Below, one piece after another: positions 17,666 through 26,137 of a DNA stretch of 64,000 nt. The stretch covers positions 1,798,001-1,862,000 of the forward strand of contig CAVQXR010000001.1 in assembly GCA_963717955.1 (NCBI GenBank), in the 5' to 3' direction. Under the pieces are notes generated by a model. The model had not been told where the DNA came from, ran no database searches, and was given only the letters and a program-made list of their open reading frames with translations. The position numbers and the translations under genes were made by a program. Each line of letters starts with the position of its first letter. Positions within the stretch are counted from its first letter, which is position 1. This DNA comes from CAVQXR01 sp963717955. Its GTDB lineage: Bacteria > Actinomycetota > Thermoleophilia > Gaiellales > Gaiellaceae.

Positions 17666-17675
17666 GCCGCGCCCC

Positions 17676-18842
17676 TCAGACGGCCCGATAGCGCTCGACC
17701 GCGGCCGGGTCGAGCTCGATGCCGAGGCCCGGCTCCTGCGGCAGCGCGATCGTGCCGTCGACGACCGCGGGCTCCGGCCCGGTGAGCTCGGCCCGCAGGC
17801 GTGAGGGGAAGAGTGCCGGGTGGAACATCTCCACGATCGGCGCGTTCGCGGTCGCCGCCTGGTAGTGACGCGCGGCGGCGGCCGTGATCCCCGTCTTCCA
17901 GCAGTGCGGGATGCAGAGCGCGCCGTGCTGGGCGGCGAGATCGGCGATCCGGCGGATCTCGGTCAGCCCACCGCAACGGTTGATGTCGGCCTGGATCACG
18001 TCCACCCCGCCCCGTTCGAGCCATTCCCGGCACTCGGACAGCGTCGCCGCGAACTCGGCCCCGCCGATGCGGGTCTCCACCCGGGCCGCGAGCTTCGCGT
18101 GGCCGGCGAGGTCGTCGTGCTGGAGGGTCGCCTCGGCGAAGAAGACGTCGCAATCCTCGATCCGGTTCAGGGCCCGGAGCGCGTCGCGCCAGTCGTGCCA
18201 GCGGTAGCCGAAGTCGAGCGCCATCGTGACGTCCGGGCCGATCGCCGTCCGGAGCTCCCGGATCGACGCGACGAGCTCGCGGTCGGAGGCGAGATGCTCG
18301 TACAGCGGCTCGTACTTGACCGCCCGGAACCCGACCCCGAGCGCCTGTTGCGCGAGCGTGACCAGATCCTCGACCACCTCGGCCAGCGACCGCTCTCCCA
18401 CGGGGCCGACGTAGAGCGTCGCGTACGGGGTGATCGCGGCGCGGCGGGCGCCGCCGAGCAGCTGGTACAGGGGTCGTCCGAGCTGGCGGGCGGCGAGGTC
18501 GTGGAGGGCGACGTCGACGGCCGAGAGCGCGTGGATCCCGAGCCCCCGGCGCCCGTGGTAGATCGTCCCGCGGTACAGCTCGTCGTGCAGCGCCCCGAGC
18601 TCGAAGGGGTCGCGTCCGGCGAGCATCCCAGCGAGCCCCCGGCTGAGGGCGTGGACGTCGTCCATGAGCACGAGCTCTCGGACGGCCTCCGCCGGGGCGT
18701 CTGCCTCGCCGATCCCGACCCGCCCCTCCTCGTCGGTGAGCAAGACGACGACCGTCTCGCTCGAGCCGTCGAGATCGGAGCGGTCGGGCTCCGACGGGCG
18801 CAGGACGAGCGCCTCGACCTGCGCGATCGGAACGGCGCTCAC
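17676..18842 (-). CDS. Enolase-superfamily (mandelate racemase/muconate lactonizing) enzyme
   Basis: A 388-residue acid-sugar dehydratase/racemase-like protein, last gene of the 25998-17676 operon. Its GTG overlaps the LacI stop by 4 bases. Metal ligands are Asp210 (MALDFGY), Glu237 (FAEATL) and Glu263 (GGAEFA), and His313 (IPHCWKTG) can serve as base or acid. Where mandelate-racemase-type enzymes have Lys-x-Lys, this one has Lys176-Tyr-Glu178, so the second Lys is replaced by Glu. The family call is secure; the reaction is not. Being co-transcribed with a peptide-type ABC importer and an SDR suggests breakdown of an acidic sugar or its oligomer. Confidence 0.88.
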   Translation of the reverse strand: MSAVPIAQVEALVLRPSEPDRSDLDGSSETVVVLLTDEEGRVGIGEADAPAEAVRELVLMDDVHALSRGLAGMLAGRDPFELGALHDELYRGTIYHGRRGLGIHALSAVDVALHDLAARQLGRPLYQLLGGARRAAITPYATLYVGPVGERSLAEVVEDLVTLAQQALGVGFRAVKYEPLYEHLASDRELVASIRELRTAIGPDVTMALDFGYRWHDWRDALRALNRIEDCDVFFAEATLQHDDLAGHAKLAARVETRIGGAEFAATLSECREWLERGGVDVIQADINRCGGLTEIRRIADLAAQHGALCIPHCWKTGITAAAARHYQAATANAPIVEMFHPALFPSRLRAELTGPEPAVVDGTIALPQEPGLGIELDPAAVERYRAV

Positions 18843-19858
18843 GGCCGCCTCGCTGGACCCGTCGACATCCGCGACGCCACGCTGGGGCGCGTCTCGATGA
18901 CGACGTCGTGGGGCTCCGCACCGCGGAGCTGGGCGGCGAGCGCGTCGACGGCGGCGGCACCGAGCTCCGCGAGCGGCATCCGCACGGCCGCGAGCGGCGG
19001 ACGGAGGTAGTCGGCGAGCGGCAGGTCGTCGAGGCTGACCACGGACAGGTCGTCGGGCACGCGGTATCCGAGCTGCCAGCCGGCGTGCAGCGCGCCCACC
19101 GCCTGCGCGAAGCCACCGGCGACGACGGCCGTCAGGTCGGGATGGCGCTCGAGGAGCCGTCGAGCGAGCACGGCACCCCCCTGCTCCGTGAACGCTCCAA
19201 CGACGACCGGCGCGCGCACGAGGTCGAGCATCTCCGCACCGCGCGCGAAGCCGGCGATGCGCCGCTCGGAGGAATCATTGCCTGCCGGCCCGGCGACGAG
19301 GCCGATGCGGGCGTGGCCGAGGGGGCGGAGATGGCGCACGGCGGCCAGGCTGGCGAGCTCGTCGTCCATCGTCACGTTCCGCTTCGAGCCGGCGACGGCG
19401 CGGTTGACGAATACGTGCGGGACGCGCCGGCGCGACAGCGATGCGACGAGCGGATGCCCGGGCCGGGCCGTGGCGACGATCAGCCCGTCGATCCGACCGG
19501 CGCGCACCAGGCTCGTGAGCACGTCGTTCGCCTCCGCGTCGGTCTCGTCCTCGGCGAGCAGAACTGCGATGTCGAGCTCCCGGGCGCGGCGGACGGCGCC
19601 GCGGACGATCCGCGCGTACACCGGCATCGCGAGGTTCGGGATGACGAGCCCGACGGCGCCGGTCTGTGCGCGTCGGAGACGGCGAGCGAGTGCGTGAGGC
19701 TCGTACTCGAGCGCCTGCGCGGCCTCGACAACCCGCCGTCGCGTCTCCGGTCGCACGGCGAGGTCGGGGATGCCGTTCAGGATCCGCGAGGCGATCGACT
19801 TCGAGACCCCGGCTCTCAGGGCCACGTCCGCGAGCCGAACCCGCTCCTGCGTCGTCAT
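18839..19858 (-). CDS. LacI-family transcriptional regulator
   Basis: A 339-residue repressor from ATG 19858. The helix-turn-helix is VRLADVALRAGVSKSIASRIL at about residues 7-27. The hinge (YEPHALARRLRRAQTGAVGL) and an effector domain ending VVSLDDLPLADYLRPPLAAV follow. It is embedded as the sixth gene of the operon: its start overlaps the ATPase stop (ATGA) and its stop overlaps the enolase-family start (GTGA). This makes it an autoregulated local repressor. Dyads at 26018-26029 and 26072-26083 bracketing the operon promoter are the obvious targets. The GAAA-type dyad at 61684-61695 may belong to the same or a related repressor. Confidence 0.93.
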   Translation of the reverse strand: MTTQERVRLADVALRAGVSKSIASRILNGIPDLAVRPETRRRVVEAAQALEYEPHALARRLRRAQTGAVGLVIPNLAMPVYARIVRGAVRRARELDIAVLLAEDETDAEANDVLTSLVRAGRIDGLIVATARPGHPLVASLSRRRVPHVFVNRAVAGSKRNVTMDDELASLAAVRHLRPLGHARIGLVAGPAGNDSSERRIAGFARGAEMLDLVRAPVVVGAFTEQGGAVLARRLLERHPDLTAVVAGGFAQAVGALHAGWQLGYRVPDDLSVVSLDDLPLADYLRPPLAAVRMPLAELGAAAVDALAAQLRGAEPHDVVIETRPSVASRMSTGPARRP

Positions 19859-21645
19859 CGCCCCGTCTGCCCGGGAAGCCGCGGCGCAGCCTCGAGCAGG
19901 CGCCGCGTGTAGTCGTCCGTCGGGTTCGCGAGCAGCATCGCGGCGGGCCCCGCCTCGCAGATCCGCCCCTGCTCGAGCACGAGCACCTGGTCGGCGATCG
20001 CTCCGACGACCCCGAGGTCGTGGGTGATGAAGAGCAGCGCGAGCCCGAGTTCCTCCCGCAGCTCTCCGAGCACCTCGAGCACGGCGGCCTGGACCGACAC
20101 GTCGAGCGCCGAGGTGATCTCGTCGCACACGAGCAGCTCGGGCCCTGCGGCGAGAGCGCGCGCGATCGCGACGCGCTGGCGCTCGCCACCCGAGAGCTCG
20201 CCCGGGAACCGCGTCGCCATGCGCGCCGGGAGCCGCACGCGTTCGAGCAGCGCCGTCACCTCCGCCTTCGCCTCGGTGGCGGAGAGCTCGCGGAGCACGC
20301 GGGCGGGCCGGGCGATCGCGTCGTCGACGCGATGGCGCGGGTTGAGCGAGTCGTTCGGGTTCTGGAAGACGATCTGGAGCCGGCGGCGCGCCTCCTTCGG
20401 CCGGCTCCTGGCCTTCCCCGCGAGCGGTGTCCCGTCGAGGAGGATCGAACCGCTCGAGGGTTGGTGCAGGCCGGCGACGCAGCGCGCGATCGTCGTCTTC
20501 CCGGAGCCCGACTCGCCGACGAGCGCCAGGCACTCGCCCGGCCGGATCGCGAACGAGACGTCCCGGGCCGCGACGACCGCCGTATGCCCGCGCCCGTGCT
20601 CGGCCAGGAGCCTCTCGACGGCGAGCAGCGGAGCCGTCTCGCTGGCGGCCCGGGTCTCGCGCGTCTCGCCGAGCTCGAGCGCCGGCGTCCGCTGCCACTC
20701 GAAACAGCGCACGCGCCCGCCGGGTACCGCCTCGAGCCCTGGCATCTCCGCGACGCAGCGATCCGTGCGCTGTGCGCAGCGCGGCGCGAACGCGCAGCCC
20801 GGCGGCCGCTCCCCGACACCGACCGCCACGCCGGGCATCCCGCGCAGGCGCCGCGGCCGGGCGTGATCCGGGATCGACGCGACGAGGCCGCGGGTGTACG
20901 GATGGCGGGGCGTGGAGAGAATCCCGACGGCCGGGCCCTCCTCCACGACGCGGCCCGCGTACATGACGGCGATCCGGTCGGCGACCTGTGCCACGACCGC
21001 GAGGTCGTGGGTCACGTAGACCATCGCGAGCCCCCGCTCCCTCCGCAGGCGGTCGATCTCCTCGAGCACGCGCGCCTGGGTGATCACGTCGAGCCCGGTC
21101 GTCGGCTCGTCGAGGACGACGACGGGCGGCTCGCACACGAGCGCGATCGCGATCGTCACCCGCTGTTGCTGGCCGCCCGAGAGCTGATGCGGATAGCGTC
21201 GGGCGAAGTCGTCGGTCGCGGGCAGGTGAACGCCCGCGAGCGCGGCGGACACCGACCCCACCTCGCGTTGTCCGGCGTGCTCGTCGAGCATGTGCTGGAT
21301 CGCGGTGCCTATCCGCAGCGCGGGGTTGAGCGCGTTGCCTGGATCCTGGGGCACGTACGAGACGAGCCGACCCCGCACCCGCCGGGCGCCTCGCTCCTCC
21401 CGCTGTTCCATGCGCTCGCCGCCCACCTCGATCTCGCCGCCGGCGAACCTGACGCCCTCCCGCGCGTAGCCGAGCAGCGCCAGCGCCGTCGTCGTCTTCC
21501 CCGACCCGGACTCGCCGACGATCCCGAGGATCTCGCCGGGGGCGACCGAGAGCGTCAGCTCCTCGACGATCGGGTCGCCTCCCTCGAGCTCGACCCGGAG
21601 GTCGCGCACCGAGAGGGCAGCGGCCGGGCGCGCGGCGACGCTCAT
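19855..21645 (-). CDS. Fused dipeptide/oligopeptide-type ABC transporter ATP-binding protein (DppD-DppF fusion)
   Basis: A 596-residue protein with two complete nucleotide-binding domains. The first has Walker A GESGSGKTTT (about residues 40-50), signature LSGGQQQR, Walker B VVVLDEPTTG, then the oligopeptide-type tail RHPYTRGLVASIP with a Cys-containing loop PPGCAFAPRCAQRTDRC. The second domain (from about residue 310) has GESGSGKTTI, LSGGERQR and LLVCDEITSALD. Fusing the two ATPases is known in this family. ATG 21645 overlaps the DppC-type stop, and its stop overlaps the LacI start. It powers the permeases at 21642 and 22478. Confidence 0.93.
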   Translation of the reverse strand: MSVAARPAAALSVRDLRVELEGGDPIVEELTLSVAPGEILGIVGESGSGKTTTALALLGYAREGVRFAGGEIEVGGERMEQREERGARRVRGRLVSYVPQDPGNALNPALRIGTAIQHMLDEHAGQREVGSVSAALAGVHLPATDDFARRYPHQLSGGQQQRVTIAIALVCEPPVVVLDEPTTGLDVITQARVLEEIDRLRRERGLAMVYVTHDLAVVAQVADRIAVMYAGRVVEEGPAVGILSTPRHPYTRGLVASIPDHARPRRLRGMPGVAVGVGERPPGCAFAPRCAQRTDRCVAEMPGLEAVPGGRVRCFEWQRTPALELGETRETRAASETAPLLAVERLLAEHGRGHTAVVAARDVSFAIRPGECLALVGESGSGKTTIARCVAGLHQPSSGSILLDGTPLAGKARSRPKEARRRLQIVFQNPNDSLNPRHRVDDAIARPARVLRELSATEAKAEVTALLERVRLPARMATRFPGELSGGERQRVAIARALAAGPELLVCDEITSALDVSVQAAVLEVLGELREELGLALLFITHDLGVVGAIADQVLVLEQGRICEAGPAAMLLANPTDDYTRRLLEAAPRLPGQTGR

Positions 21646-22481
21646 CTCGCCACCGCCGAGCGCCCGACGGTGCGCGCGATCGCGTCGCCCGTCATGTTGA
21701 GGCCGACGGTGAGGAGGGCGATCATGGCCGCCGGCACGAAGATCACCCACGGGTTGAGCGAGAACCCGTCGCGGTTCTCGCTCACGATCAGCGCCCAGTC
21801 GGCGGACGGGGGCTCGAGACCGAGGCCGAAGAAGTTCACCGAGGCCACGAGGATGATCGAGTAGGTGAAGCGGAGCCCGAAGTCGGCGGCGAGCGGAGAG
21901 ACGATGTTCGGGAGGATCTCCCGCCGGAGGATCGCGAATGTCCCCTCCCCGCGCGCGACCGCGGCCTCGACGAAGCCGCGCACCGACTGCTCGAGCGTCG
22001 CCGTGCGGACGATGCGGGCGATCAGCGGCGCCTGGACGACGACGACGCCGGCGATCAGCGGGGCCTTCCCGGTCCCGATCCCGGTGACGAGGACGAGCAT
22101 GAAGAGCAGCGCCGGGATCGCCATCAGCACGTCCACGCCGCGCATCAGCACCGAGTCGAGCAGCGTTCTCGAGTAGCCGGCCAACAGGCCGATCAGCCCG
22201 CCGGCGGCATAGGCGATCAGCGTCGCGAGCCCGGCGAGCGCGAGCACGCTCCGCCCACCCCAGAGCACGCGCGAGAGCACGTCGCGTCCGAGACCGTCGA
22301 GGCCGAGCGGGAACGCCGCGCTCGGCCGCTCGTAGGGGATCCCGACCGTCTCCGTCGGGCTGTAGGGGGCGAAGAACGGACCCAGGAGCGCGACCGCGAG
22401 CACGAAGGCGAGGACGACGGCCCCGGCGATGCCCGTGCCGGACCGCAGGAACCGCAGGCGACCGGCGGTCAGCCTGCTCAC
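21642..22481 (-). CDS. Peptide-type ABC transporter permease (DppC/OppC type)
   Basis: A 279-residue permease from GTG 22481. The N-terminal OppC-type span is GIAGAVVLAFVLAVALLGPF, followed by the periplasmic HPLG-like stretch FPLGLDGLGRDVLSRVLWGG, standard in DppC. The EAA-like loop is VEAAVARGEGTFAILRREIL, and the C-terminal region FFGLGLEPPSADWALIV is typical of the class. It overlaps both neighbours by 4 bases. In sugar-rich contexts this transporter class often imports oligosaccharides rather than peptides. Confidence 0.93.
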   Translation of the reverse strand: MSRLTAGRLRFLRSGTGIAGAVVLAFVLAVALLGPFFAPYSPTETVGIPYERPSAAFPLGLDGLGRDVLSRVLWGGRSVLALAGLATLIAYAAGGLIGLLAGYSRTLLDSVLMRGVDVLMAIPALLFMLVLVTGIGTGKAPLIAGVVVVQAPLIARIVRTATLEQSVRGFVEAAVARGEGTFAILRREILPNIVSPLAADFGLRFTYSIILVASVNFFGLGLEPPSADWALIVSENRDGFSLNPWVIFVPAAMIALLTVGLNMTGDAIARTVGRSAVAR

Positions 22482-23515
22482 TGGCGGGTCCTCAGCTTCG
22501 GTACGAGCAGCACGACCAACAGGTCGGCGACGATGTTGATCACCACGTAGATCGCGGCGATCAGGACGGCGAGCGACGCCACCTCGCGCGTGTCGCGGAT
22601 GTTGACCGCTTGGATGAGCTCGCGGCCGATCCCCGGGTACGCGAACAGGTACTCCGTGACGATGATCCCACCGATCAGAAACTGGATGTTCTGCGCGAAC
22701 ACCTGGACGCTGGGCGCGAGCGCGTTGCGCAGTGCGTATCGCGAGACGACGAGCCGCTCCCGGAAGCCGTTCAGCCGCGCCATCTGCACGTACTCGGTGC
22801 GCAGGACCTCGATCATGCCCGCCCGGACCATGCGAATCGACGCCGCGGTCGTCACTCCGAGCAGCGTCAGCACCGGCAGCACGAGCTTGTCCGGCTCCGA
22901 GAGCGGGTTCGTCCCGGGCCGGATCAGCGAGACGCCGGGCAGGACGTCGAGCCACGAGAAGAAGACGAGGATCAGGATCGAGCCGATCACGAACTCCGGG
23001 AGCGAGATCACGGCCAGCGAGCTGACGGAGATCCCGTGGTCGGCCGGGCGCCCGGCCCGCAGCGCGGCCCAGACCCCGAAGACGATCGCGAGCGGGACCA
23101 TGATGATCGAGGTGATGACGGCGAGGATCAGCGAGTTGCGCAGCTTCTCGTCCACGTCGTCCCAGATGGGGAGCTCGGAGCCCTGCGCGTACCCGGCGGC
23201 CGAGTTGCCGAGGTCTCCGGTCACGAGCCCGCCGAGCCAGTCGACGTAGCGTTCGGCCACGGGCTCGTCGAGGCCCATCGCCGCGCGTACCTCGGCCAGG
23301 TTCTCCTCGGACGCGTTCCGGCCGAGAACCGCGCTCGCCGGGTCGCCCGGCAGCACCTCGGTGCCAATGAAGACGATCACCGAGACGACGAGCAGCGTGA
23401 GGATGCCCGCGCCGATCCGTTTTGCAAGGAACCAGGCGATCGGGTGACGCCGCCAGACCGGCGGGGTCACCGGCATCGGAGCGAGGGGCTCGGGCGTCGG
23501 GGCGACGTCGGTCAC
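22478..23515 (-). CDS. Peptide-type ABC transporter permease (DppB/OppB type)
   Basis: A 345-residue permease; GTG 23515 overlaps the SDR stop (GTGA). After a Pro-rich cytoplasmic leader, the first span is FLAKRIGAGILTLLVVSVIVF with the characteristic LPGDPASAVLGRNASEE following. RYVDWLGGLVTGDLGNS is a class hallmark, and the EAA-like loop (EYVQMARLNGFRERLVVSRY) and GIGRELIQAVNIRD are present. It partners the DppC-type gene at 21642. A longer upstream reading of the same frame overlaps the SDR and is not needed. Confidence 0.92.
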   Translation of the reverse strand: MTDVAPTPEPLAPMPVTPPVWRRHPIAWFLAKRIGAGILTLLVVSVIVFIGTEVLPGDPASAVLGRNASEENLAEVRAAMGLDEPVAERYVDWLGGLVTGDLGNSAAGYAQGSELPIWDDVDEKLRNSLILAVITSIIMVPLAIVFGVWAALRAGRPADHGISVSSLAVISLPEFVIGSILILVFFSWLDVLPGVSLIRPGTNPLSEPDKLVLPVLTLLGVTTAASIRMVRAGMIEVLRTEYVQMARLNGFRERLVVSRYALRNALAPSVQVFAQNIQFLIGGIIVTEYLFAYPGIGRELIQAVNIRDTREVASLAVLIAAIYVVINIVADLLVVLLVPKLRTRQ

Positions 23516-24285
23516 CGGCCGAGCCACCCGCCGTCGACCGCGAGCACCGCGCCGTGGACATACTCGGCGTCGGGCGAGACGAGGAACGCGACCGCGCGGG
23601 CGATGTCCTCGTTCGCGGCCCACCGCCCCGCCGGGATTCTCGCGTTGAGCGACGCGTAGCGCTCGGGGTCGGCGCGCAGCGGCGCCGTCTGGTCGTTGGC
23701 CACGTACCCCGGGGCGACGGCGTTGACGCGGATCCCGAGCGGCGCCCACTCGTTCGCGAGCGCCTCGGTGAGCCGGGCGATGCCGCCCTTGCTGGCCGCG
23801 TACGAGCTCACGTCGACCCCGCCCTGGAAGGAGAGGACCGACGCGATGTGGACGATCCGCCCGGCCGTCTCCGTGTCGAGGAACCGCCGCGCCGCCGACC
23901 GCGAAAGCGCGAAGACGCTGACGAGGTTCAGGTGGACGACCCGACGGAAGTCGGCGAGCGAGACCGAGAGCGCGTCCTCGCGGTGGATCGCTCCGGCGTT
24001 CGCGACGAGGATGTCGAGGCGGCCGGCCGCCGCGGCCGCCTCGCCGACCGCCCGCTCGGCCCTCTCGGGATCGTCGAGATCGGCCCGTACGACGTGCGCG
24101 CGGCGACCCAGCTCCTCGATCGCCGCGACGGTCTCGGCGGCGTCACCGCGCTGGACGAGCGCGAGGTCGGCTCCCCGACGGGCGAGCTCGATCGCGATCG
24201 CACGGCCGATCCCACGGCTTGCCCCCGTGACGAGGGCGACCTCCCCGGCGAGCACCGCCGGGGAGGTCGCGCACGCGGTCGTCAT
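23512..24285 (-). CDS. SDR-family oxidoreductase
   Basis: A 257-residue classical SDR with TGASRGIGRAIAIE at about residues 20-33, Asp in VRADLDDPERA, VANAGAIHRE, Ser in HIASVLSFQGG, and SSYAASKGGI with the Tyr/Lys pair. The C-terminus EYVHGAVLAVDGGWLGR is standard. It sits between the binding-protein gene (18 bases upstream) and the DppB-type permease (overlapping), an unusual place for an enzyme inside a transport operon. It probably oxidises or reduces the imported compound. VQRG after beta-2 hints at NADP use; this is uncertain. Confidence 0.92.
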   Translation of the reverse strand: MTTACATSPAVLAGEVALVTGASRGIGRAIAIELARRGADLALVQRGDAAETVAAIEELGRRAHVVRADLDDPERAERAVGEAAAAAGRLDILVANAGAIHREDALSVSLADFRRVVHLNLVSVFALSRSAARRFLDTETAGRIVHIASVLSFQGGVDVSSYAASKGGIARLTEALANEWAPLGIRVNAVAPGYVANDQTAPLRADPERYASLNARIPAGRWAANEDIARAVAFLVSPDAEYVHGAVLAVDGGWLGR

Positions 24286-24303
24286 ACCCGCCTCCGGTCG
24301 CTG

Positions 24304-25998
24304 CTAGACGTCCAGCCAGATGTCCCGGTAGTTCCAGCCGCCGAGGTTGAACCACGAGCTCGGCGTGACGCCCTGCACGTAGGTGGCCGCGGCATCGAGG
24401 ATCTCGACGTTCGACCAGACGATGTAGCCCCCCTCGTCGTACTGGCGTTGCTGAACCTGGTGCCACAAATCCAGCGCGCTCGCCTCGTCGGTGGCCCCGA
24501 TCGCGTCGTTGATCAGCTTGTCGTAGGCAGGATCCTTGAAATGCGTCTCGTTCCAGGGCGCGTCGGAGAGCAGCGACTGCGAGTAGAGGAGCGCGAGCGA
24601 GCCGAACGTCCAGAACGACTGGGCGAAGTCGAGCTTCGTGTAGAGCTTCGACGTGTCGAAGTAGGCGTCCGCCGCCTCCTTCTTGATGTTCACCGTCACG
24701 CCGGCCTCCTTCGCCTGCTCGGCGAACAGGGTCGCCGCCTCGACGAAGCCCGGGACGATGTCCGACGTATGGAGGGTGACCTCGAGGTTCTCCTTGCCGG
24801 CCTGGGCGAGCAACGCCTTCGCCTGCTCGAGGTCCTGCTCGCGGGGCGGCAAGTCGGCTGCGAAGTTCCAGAGCCCCTTTCCGGGCAGGTCGTTCGCCAG
24901 CGAACCGAAGCCGAGCAGGGCCGTGTCGATCAGCTGCTGGCGGTTCGCGATCAACCGGAACGCCTGCCTCACGAGCGGGTCGTCGAACGGCGCGATGTCG
25001 ACCGCCATGATGAACACCTGGATCGCGGTGCTCGGCGCCCGGACCACCGCGATCTCGCCGCTCTCGAGCTGAGCCTTGGCGGCGGTCGGCTCGAGCTGGC
25101 TCATCATGTCGATCTCGCCCGCGAGCAGGGCGTTCAGGCGGGCGGCCGGGTCGTCGATGGACACGTCCTCCCACTCGTCGACGTACGGCTTGCCCTCCTC
25201 CCAGTAGCTCGGGTTCTTCGCGCAGATGCTGTGCTCGCCGACGGTGAACTCCTGGACCATGAACGGGCCTGTCCCGATCGGATTCGCATAGTCCGTCGTC
25301 CCGTTCTTGACGATCACGTTGTTCTGCCCGGTGAGCACCTCGACGAGGAACGCGTTCGGGCTCTTGAGCGGCACCTCGACGGTCAGCTCGTCGACCTTCT
25401 GCAGCTGGTCGATAGCGATGCCGGAAGCGCTCGAGCTCGCGAGATGCTTCGGGTCGGCCCAGAGCTGCATCGTGTAGATGACGTCGTCAGCCCCGAACGG
25501 CGAGCCGTCGTGCCATGTGACTCCCTCGCGGAGCGTCAGCGTCCACGAGGTCGAGTCGGCGTTCGGCGTCCACTCCGTCGCCAGTGCGGGCGTGATCGTG
25601 AGGTCCGGCTGAACGCGGACGAGCGGGTCGTACACGTTCAGGTAGCGGGAGGCGTCGATGAACGACGAGCCGAGCGCCGGGTCGAAGTTCTCCGCCTTCC
25701 CGCCGCCCACGTGGCCGACCCGCAGGGTGCCGCCGGTCTTGACAGCGCCCTCGGCCGGGACGGTCTCTGTGGCGCCCGTCTCGGGGGGAGGCGCCGCGGT
25801 CGTGCCGCCCGCGGCCTCCGTCGTGGCCGGCTCGGTCCCGCCTTCGTCCCCGCCGCCGCAGGCCGCGAGCAGGCCCGACAGGCCCGCCGCGATGCCGGCG
25901 GCTCCGGCGGTCTTCAGCACGTCGCGCCGTGTGTACTCGCGCTCGAAGATCCAGATCTTCTCGCGCTTCTCGCGCGGCTCCTTGTCCCGCTCGCTCAT
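24304..25998 (-). CDS. Family-5 ABC transporter substrate-binding lipoprotein (peptide/oligosaccharide type, Tat signal)
   Basis: A 564-residue extracellular binding protein, first gene of a seven-gene operon, preceded by GGAGGAGGAGAGC. Twin arginines in YTRRDVLKTAG and the lipobox LLAAC (about residues 43-47) predict Tat export and lipidation. A Thr/Glu/Pro linker follows. The SBP_bac_5 core carries LRVGHVGG, EWTPNADSTSWTLTLREGV and TWHDGSPFGADDVIY. The family binds peptides, nickel, opines or oligosaccharides. The enzymes in this operon (SDR, enolase-family) favour a sugar-acid ligand. Confidence 0.93.
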   Translation of the reverse strand: MSERDKEPREKREKIWIFEREYTRRDVLKTAGAAGIAAGLSGLLAACGGGDEGGTEPATTEAAGGTTAAPPPETGATETVPAEGAVKTGGTLRVGHVGGGKAENFDPALGSSFIDASRYLNVYDPLVRVQPDLTITPALATEWTPNADSTSWTLTLREGVTWHDGSPFGADDVIYTMQLWADPKHLASSSASGIAIDQLQKVDELTVEVPLKSPNAFLVEVLTGQNNVIVKNGTTDYANPIGTGPFMVQEFTVGEHSICAKNPSYWEEGKPYVDEWEDVSIDDPAARLNALLAGEIDMMSQLEPTAAKAQLESGEIAVVRAPSTAIQVFIMAVDIAPFDDPLVRQAFRLIANRQQLIDTALLGFGSLANDLPGKGLWNFAADLPPREQDLEQAKALLAQAGKENLEVTLHTSDIVPGFVEAATLFAEQAKEAGVTVNIKKEAADAYFDTSKLYTKLDFAQSFWTFGSLALLYSQSLLSDAPWNETHFKDPAYDKLINDAIGATDEASALDLWHQVQQRQYDEGGYIVWSNVEILDAAATYVQGVTPSSWFNLGGWNYRDIWLDV

Positions 25999-26017
25999 GC
26001 TCTCCTCCTCCTCCGGG

Positions 26018-26029
26018 GAAACCGATTTC
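26018..26029. promoter_or_regulatory. LacI-type operator (perfect dyad) in leader of the 25998 operon
   Basis: GAAACCGATTTC has perfect 4-base arms and a central CG, 20 bases upstream of ATG 25998 and just downstream of the -10 element. Its centre is 54 bases from the dyad at 26072-26083. Confidence 0.58.
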
Positions 26030-26042
26030 TCGGCGATCCGCG

Positions 26043-26071
26043 TTTATCACCCCTTAGGACGGGAATGTCAA
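26043..26071 (-). promoter_or_regulatory. Sigma-70-type promoter for the 25998-17676 operon
   Basis: On the minus strand, TTGACA (26071-26066), a 17-base spacer and GATAAA (26048-26043). The consensus -35 and ideal spacing make this the clearest promoter in the window, and operator dyads flank it on both sides. Confidence 0.68.
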
Positions 26072-26083
26072 GCAACGGTTTGC
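26072..26083. promoter_or_regulatory. LacI-type operator abutting the -35 element
   Basis: On the minus strand GCAAACCGTTGC, with GCAA/TTGC arms. It directly touches the TTGACA of the promoter at 26043-26071, so a bound repressor would block RNA polymerase. It also lies 54 bases before the divergent alcohol dehydrogenase start (26138). Confidence 0.55.
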
Positions 26084-26137
26084 GGACGAGCGGGTCGACA
26101 TGCGGGCGCGGCAGCGCGGTGTCATGATGCGACCTCC

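Noticed and set aside
18839..21136. A single 765-residue minus-strand protein joining an Arg-rich region to the LacI repressor
   Set aside because: The first ~425 residues are out-of-frame ATPase sequence. The true LacI begins at ATG 19858, overlapping the ATPase stop.
23422..26127. 901-codon plus-strand open frame opposite the family-5 binding protein and SDR
   Set aside because: Antisense shadow with low-complexity Arg/Val/Leu/Asp composition. The minus-strand genes explain the whole stretch.
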